A DNA stretch of 64,000 bases from Escarpia spicata (lineage: Eukaryota > Annelida > Polychaeta > Sabellida > Siboglinidae): the NCBI GenBank assembly GCA_963995525.1, contig CAXEFP010000887.1, forward strand, positions 682,001 through 746,000. The letters run 5' to 3'. The notes beneath the pieces are model-generated. The model did not search any database, was not told where the DNA came from, and was given only the letters and a program-made list of their open reading frames with translations. Below, in pieces: positions 57,443-64,000 of the stretch; position 1 is the first letter of the stretch; each line of letters begins with the position of its first letter. The position numbers were made by a program, and so were the translations under genes.

Positions 57443-60400
57443 ACTGGGAATGAAACATTGTACAACTGACACTCATGATAACTAGACTGGGAATGAAACA
57501 TTGTACTACTGACACACATAATAAATAGACTGGGAATAAAACATTGTACTACTGACACTCATGATAAATAGACTGGGAATAAAACATTGTACTACTGACA
57601 CACATAATAAATAGACTGGGAATAAAACATTGTACTACTGACACACATAATAAATAGACTGGGAATGAAACATTGTACAACTGACACACATAATAAATAG
57701 ACTGGGAATGAAACATTGTACTACTAAAACACATAATACATAGACTGGGAATAAAACATTGTACTACTGACACACATAATAAATAGACTGGGAATAAAAC
57801 ATCGTACAACTGACACACATAATAAATAGACTGGGAATAAAACATTGTACTACTGACACTCATGATAAATAGACTGGGAATAAAACATTGTACTACTGAC
57901 ACACATAATACATAGACTGGGAATAAAACATTGTACAACTGACACTCATGATAAATAGACTGGGAATAAAACATTGTACTATTGACACACATAATAAATA
58001 GACTGGGAATAAAACATTGTATTACTGACACTCATGATAAATAGACTGGGAATAAAACATTGTACTACTGACACACATAATAAATAGACTGGGAATAAAA
58101 CATTGTACAACTGACACACATAATAAATAGACTGGGAATAAAACATTGTATAACTGACACACATAATAAATAGGCTGGGAATAAAACATTGTACAACTGA
58201 CACACATAATAAATAGACTGGGAATAAAACATTGTACGACTGACACTCATGATAAATAGACTGGGAATAAAACATTGTACTACTGACACACATAATAAAT
58301 AGACTGGGAATAAAACATTGTACAAATGACACTCATGATAAATAGACTGGGAATAAAACATTGTACTACTGACACACATAATAAATAAACTGGGAATAAA
58401 ACATTGTACAACTGACACACATAATAAATAGACTGGGAATAAAACATTGTACTACTCACACACATAATAAATAGACTGGGAATAAAACATTGTACTACTG
58501 ACACACATAATAAATAGACTGGGAATAAAACATTGTACTACTGACACTGATGATAAATAGACTGGGAATAAAACATTGTACAACTAACACACATAATAAA
58601 TAGACTGGGAATAAAACATTGTACAACTGACACACATAATAAATAGACTGGGAATGAAACATTGTACAACTGACACTCATGATAAATAGACTGGGAATAA
58701 AACATTGTACTACTGACACACATAATACATAGACTGGGAATGAAACATTGTACAACTGACACACATAATAAATAGACTGGGAATGAAACATTGTACAACT
58801 GACACTCATGATAAATAGACTGGGAATGAAACATTGTACTACTGACACACATAATAAATAGACTGGGAATAAAACATTGTACTACTGACACTCATGATAA
58901 ATAGACTGGGAATAAAACATTGTACTACTCACACACATAATAAATAGACTGGGAATAAAACATTGTACTACTGACACACATAATAAATAGACTGGGAATA
59001 AAACATTGTACTACTGACACTGATGATAAATAGACTGGGAATAAAACATTGTACAACTAACACACATAATAAATAGACTGGGAATAAAACATTGTACAAC
59101 TGACACACATAATAAATAGACTGGGAATGAAACATTGTACAACTGACACTCATGATAAATAGACTGGGAATAAAACATTGTACTACTGACACACATAATA
59201 AGTAGACTGGGAATAAAACATTGTACAACTGACACACATAATACATAGACTGGGAATAAAACATTGTACTACTGACACACATAATACATAGACTGGGAAT
59301 GAAACATTGTACAACTGACACACATAATAAATAGACTGGGAATGAAACATTGTACTACTGACACACGTAATAAATAGACAGGGAATGAAACATTGTACTA
59401 CTAACACACATAATACATAGACTGGGAATGAAACATTGTACAACTGACACACATAATAAATAGACTGGGAATGAAACATTGTACAACTGACACACATAAT
59501 AAATAGACTGGGAATGAAACATTGTACTACTGACACACATAATAAATAGACTGGGAATGAAACATTGTACAACTGACACACATAATAAATAGACTGGGAA
59601 TGAAACATTGTACTACTAACACACATAATACATAGACTGGGAATAAAACATTGTACTACTGACACACATAATAAATAGACTGGGAATAAAACATCGTACA
59701 ACTGACACACATAATAAATAGACTGGGAATAAAACATTGTACTACTGACACTCATGATAAATAGACTGGGAATAAAACATTGTACTACTGACACACATAA
59801 TACATAGACTGGGAATAAAACATTGTACAACTGACACTCATGATAAATAGACTGGGAATAAAACATTGTACTATTGACACACATAATAAATAGACTGGGA
59901 ATAAAACATTGTACTACTGACACTCATGATAAATAGACTGGGAATAAAACATTGTACTACTGACACACATAATAAATAAACTGGGAATAAAACATTGTAC
60001 AACTGACACACATAATAAATAGACTGGGAATAAAACATTGTACAACTGACACTCATGATAAATAGACTGGGAATAAAACATTGTACTACTGACACACATA
60101 ATACATAGACTGGGAATGAAACATTGTACAACTGACACACATAATAAATAGACTGGGAATGAAACATTGTACAACTGACACTCATGATAAATAGACTGGG
60201 AATGAAACATTGTACTACTGACACACATAATAAATAGACTGGGAATAAAACATTGTACTACTGACACTCATGATAAATAGACTGGGAATAAAACATTGTA
60301 CTACTGACACACATAATAAATAGACTGGGAATAAAACATTGTACTACTGACACACATAATAAATAGACTGGGAATAAAACATTGTACTACTGACACTGAT

Positions 60401-61054
60401 GATAAATAGACTGGGAATAAAACATTGTACAACTAACACACATAATAAATAGACTGGGAATAAAACATTGTACAACTGACACACATAATAAATAGACTGG
60501 GAATAAAACATTGTACAACTGACACACATAATACATAGACTGGGAATAAAACATTGTACTACTGACACACATAATACATAGACTGGGAATGAAACATTGT
60601 ACAACTGACACACATAATAAATAGACTGGGAATGAAACATTGTACTACTGACACACATAATACATAGACTGGGAATGAAACATTGTACAACTGACACACA
60701 TAATACATAGACTGGGAATGAAACATTGTACAACTGACACACATAATAAATAGACTGGGAATGAAACATTGTACAACTGACACACATAATAAATAGACTG
60801 GGAATGAAACATTGTACTACTAACACACATAATACATAGACTGGGAATAAAACATTGTACTACTGACACACATAATAAATAGACTGGGAATAAAACATCG
60901 TACAACTGACACACATAATAAATAGACTGGGAATAAAACATTGTACAACTGACACACATAATAAATAGACTGGGAATAAAACATTGTACTACTGACACAC
61001 ATAATAAATAGACTGGGAATGAAACATTGTACAACTGACACACATAATAAATAG
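57443..61054. repeat. 91-monomer higher-order unit, copy 3, 7 monomers deleted
   Basis: 3612 bp (84 x 43). The first five monomers match 53530-53744, then the equivalent of 53745-54045 (301 bp, 7 monomers, with one TGATG) is missing, and 57658 continues as 54046. A1G is at 58174 and T3A at 59378. Confidence 0.9.
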
Positions 61055-61097
61055 ACTGGGAATGAAACATTGTACAACTGACACTCATGATAACTAG

Positions 61098-62000
61098 ACT
61101 GGGAATGAAACATTGTACTACTGACACACATAATAAATAGACTGGGAATAAAACATTGTACTACTGACACTCATGATAAATAGACTGGGAATAAAACATT
61201 GTACTACTGACACACATAATAAATAGACTGGGAATAAAACATTGTACTACTGACACACATAATAAATAGACTGGGAATAAAACATTGTACTACTGACACT
61301 GATGATAAATAGACTGGGAATAAAACATTGTACAACTAACACACATAATAAATAGACTGGGAATAAAACATTGTACAACTGACACACATAATAAATAGAC
61401 TGGGAATAAAACATTGTACAACTGACACACATAATACATAGACTGGGAATAAAACATTGTACTACTGACACACATAATACATAGACTGGGAAGGAAACAT
61501 TGTACAACTGACACACATAATAAATAGACTGGGAATGAAACATTGTACTACTGACACACATAATAAATAGACTGGGAATGAAACATTGTACAACTGACAC
61601 ACATAATAAATAGACTGGGAATGAAACATTGTACTACTAACACACATAATACATAGACTGGGAATAAAACATTGTACTACTGACACACATAATAAATAGA
61701 CTGGGAATAAAACATCGTACAACTGACACACATAATAAATAGACTGGGAATAAAACATTGTACTACTGACACTCATGATAAATAGACTGGGAATAAAACA
61801 TTGTACTACTGACACACATAATACATAGACTGGGAATAAAACATTGTACAACTGACACTCATGATAAATAGACTGGGAATAAAACATTGTACTATTGACA
61901 CACATAATAAATAGACTGGGAATAAAACATTGTACTACTGACACTCATGATAAATAGACTGGGAATAAAACATTGTACTACTGACACACATAATAAATAA
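61098..62000. repeat. 21-monomer tandem unit in the last block, copy 1
   Basis: 903 bp, followed by a second copy at 62001-62903. TGATG at 61270 and 62173, GGGAAGG near 61486 and 62389, and T17C near 61700 and 62603 all keep the offset. Confidence 0.86.
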
Positions 62001-62903
62001 ACTGGGAATAAAACATTGTACTACTGACACACATAATAAATAGACTGGGAGTAAAACATTGTACTACTGACACTCATGATAAATAGACTGGGAATAAAAC
62101 ATTGTACTACTGACACACATAATAAATAGACTGGGAATAAAACATTGTACTACTGACACACATAATAAATAGACTGGGAATAAAACATTGTACTACTGAC
62201 ACTGATGATAAATAGACTGGGAATAAAACATTGTACAACTAACACACATAATAAATAGACTGGGAATAAAACATTGTACAACTGACACACATAATAAATA
62301 GACTGGGAATAAAACATTGTACAACTGACACACATAATACATAGACTGGGAATAAAACATTGTACTACTGACACACATAATACATAGACTGGGAAGGAAA
62401 CATTGTACAACTGACACACATAATAAATAGACTGGGAATGAAACATTGTACTACTGACACACATAATAAATAGACTGGGAATGAAACATTGTACAACTGA
62501 CACACATAATAAATAGACTGGGAATGAAACATTGTACTACTAACACACATAATACATAGACTGGGAATAAAACATTGTACTACTGACACACATAATAAAT
62601 AGACTGGGAATAAAACATCGTACAACTGACACACATAATAAATAGACTGGGAATAAAACATTGTACTACTGACACTCATGATAAATAGACTGGGAATAAA
62701 ACATTGTACTACTGACACACATAATACATAGACTGGGAATAAAACATTGTACAACTGACACTCATGATAAATAGACTGGGAATAAAACATTGTACTATTG
62801 ACACACATAATAAATAGACTGGGAATAAAACATTGTACTACTGACACTCATGATAAATAGACTGGGAATAAAACATTGTACTACTGACACACATAATAAA
62901 TAG
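62001..62903. repeat. 21-monomer tandem unit in the last block, copy 2
   Basis: Second copy of 61098-62000. Its first monomer is chimeric, with A at site 10 where 61098 has G but the same right part. The next monomer has GGGAGTAA (A8G), a private change. Unit length is the same 21 monomers as the independent pair at 46563-48368. Confidence 0.85.
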
Positions 62904-64000
62904 ACTGGGAATAAAACATTGTACAACTGACACTCATGATAAATAGACTGGGAATAAAACATTGTACTACTGACACACATAATACATAGACTGGGAATGA
63001 AACATTGTACAACTGACACACATAATAAATAGACTGGGAATGAAACATTGTACAACTGACACTCATGATAAATAGACTGGGAATGAAACATTGTACTACT
63101 GACACACATAATAAATAGACTGGGAATAAAACATTGTACTACTGACACTCATGATAAATAGACTGGGAATAAAACATTGTACTACTGACACACATAATAA
63201 ATAGACTGGGAATAAAACATTGTACTACTGACACACATAATAAATAGACTGGGAATAAAACATTGTACTACTGACACTGATGATAAATAGACTGGGAATA
63301 AAACATTGTACAACTAACACACATAATAAATAGACTGGGAATAAAACATTGTACAACTGACACACATAATAAATAGACTGGGAATAAAACATTGTACGAC
63401 TGACACTCATGATAAATAGACTGGGAATAAAACATTGTACTACTGACACACATAATAAATAGACTGGGAATAAAACATTGTACAAATGACACTCATGATA
63501 AATAGACTGGGAATAAAACATTGTAATACTGACACACATAATAAATAAACTGGGAATAAAACATTGTACAACTGACACACATAATAAATAGACTGGGAAT
63601 AAAACATTGTACTACTCACACACATAATAAATAGACTGGGAATAAAACATTGTACTACTGACACACATAATAAATAGACTGGGAATAAAACATTGTACTA
63701 CTGACACTGATGATAAATAGACTGGGAATAAAACATTGTACAACTAACACACATAATAAATAGACTGGGAATAAAACATTGTACAACTGACACACATAAT
63801 AAATAGACTGGGAATGAAACATTGTACAACTGACACTCATGATAAATAGACTGGGAATAAAACATTGTACTACTGACACACATAATACATAGACTGGGAA
63901 TGAAACATTGTACAACTGACACACATAATAAATAGACTGGGAATGAAACATTGTACAACTGACACTCATGATAAATAGACTGGGAATGAAACATTGTACT

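Larger units (their letters stand above)
1..64000 (+). repeat. Satellite array of 43-bp monomers filling the window
   Basis: Every stretch read is a copy of one 43-bp monomer in the same orientation. Site 1 is the A of ACTGGG and site 43 the final G of AAATAG. The phase drifts by only -6 bases over the window, which is explained by seven 42-bp monomers and one 44-bp monomer, so 1488 complete monomers lie in 1-63978. The common monomer has 20 A, 10 T, 7 C and 6 G: AT-rich, strongly A-over-T on this strand, and without CpG. Both ends cut through the array. The plus strand has stops in all three frames within every 129 bp, and no unrelated insert of any size is seen. The family is not one I can name. 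A eukaryotic heterochromatic location is inferred from size and homogeneity. Confidence 0.98.
61055..64000. repeat. 91-monomer higher-order unit, copy 4, running off the window
   Basis: Starts with the same ATAACTAG monomer. It keeps the seven monomers lost from copy 3 (61270 corresponds to 53745) and has its own 21-monomer tandem duplication. From 63377 it follows 58217 onward (offset 5160). The A1G base is a plain A at 63334. The end is not seen. Confidence 0.85.

Noticed and set aside
1..64000. CRISPR array
   Set aside because: Repeats abut directly with no spacers, monomers vary at set sites, and no cas-like gene is present.
1..64000. Phage, plasmid or other bacterial origin
   Set aside because: There are no genes, origin iterons with flanking replication genes, or insertion sequences; 64 kb of pure satellite is not known from bacterial replicons.
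1..64000. Transposable element or its internal repeats
   Set aside because: No terminal repeats, target-site duplications, transposase or reverse transcriptase fragments were found anywhere in the window.
1..64000. Telomeric repeat or CENP-B box
   Set aside because: The unit is far longer than telomere repeats and lacks G-runs beyond GGG; no TTCG-type CENP-B core occurs in the common monomer.
1..64000. AATAAA hexamers as annotated polyadenylation sites
   Set aside because: They occur by composition in most monomers, without transcripts, downstream elements or genes to support them; kept only as an observation.
1..64000. tRNA, rRNA or structured RNA genes
   Set aside because: Nothing other than the monomer is present, and the monomer shows no long stem; the only perfect palindromes noticed are the 8-bp TTGTACAA and 6-bp TCATGA.

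Overview
The whole 64-kb window is one uninterrupted satellite DNA array. A 43-bp monomer (about 30% GC) repeats head to tail from the first base to the last. Neither edge of the array lies in the window, and there is no unique sequence, gene, RNA gene, transposon or inverted copy inside it. Counting by phase, bases 1-63978 hold 1488 complete monomers and 63979-64000 the first 22 bases of a 1489th. Only eight monomers depart from 43 bp: seven of 42 bp, all copies of one event, and one of 44 bp.

An array this long, this homogeneous and this free of genes points to a eukaryotic chromosome, most likely a heterochromatic block (centromeric, pericentromeric or subtelomeric). I do not recognise the monomer family and cannot name the organism. 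Four monomers make 172 bp, close to one nucleosome repeat, but nothing in the sequence proves centromere function.

The information is in how monomer variants are ordered. Monomers differ at a small set of recurring sites (1, 2, 3, 4, 10, 14, 17, 21, 22, 24, 26, 39, 43, and a linked set 31/32/35). The order of variants repeats over spans of 8 to about 185 monomers, giving a nested higher-order structure. Region 1-25 kb: a segment of about 7.9 kb (1-7953) recurs at 9029-16938 and part of it again at 17541-21624, with internal duplications of 11, 41, 59, 14 and 44 monomers. Region 25-30 kb: a clean tandem pair of 57-monomer units. Region 30-39 kb: shuffled 15-24-monomer cassettes lacking both main markers of the left region. 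Region 39-49 kb: units of 101 and 73 monomers plus a clean 21-monomer tandem pair, marked by a private G-to-A change at site 4. Region 49.6-64 kb: four successive copies of a 91-monomer unit, the third lacking 7 monomers and the fourth running off the window.

Duplication and deletion ends fall at the same register of the monomer, and chimeric monomers sit at several junctions (for example 12812-12854 and 34566-34608). This is what unequal crossing-over or copying between misaligned repeats leaves behind. The many minus-strand open frames are a by-product: 43 leaves remainder 1 when divided by 3, so every minus frame reads the monomer in all three phases, and one base (site 22) decides whether a stop is present. 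They are not annotated as genes. Block limits were read by eye and are good to about one monomer; identity values would need an alignment.
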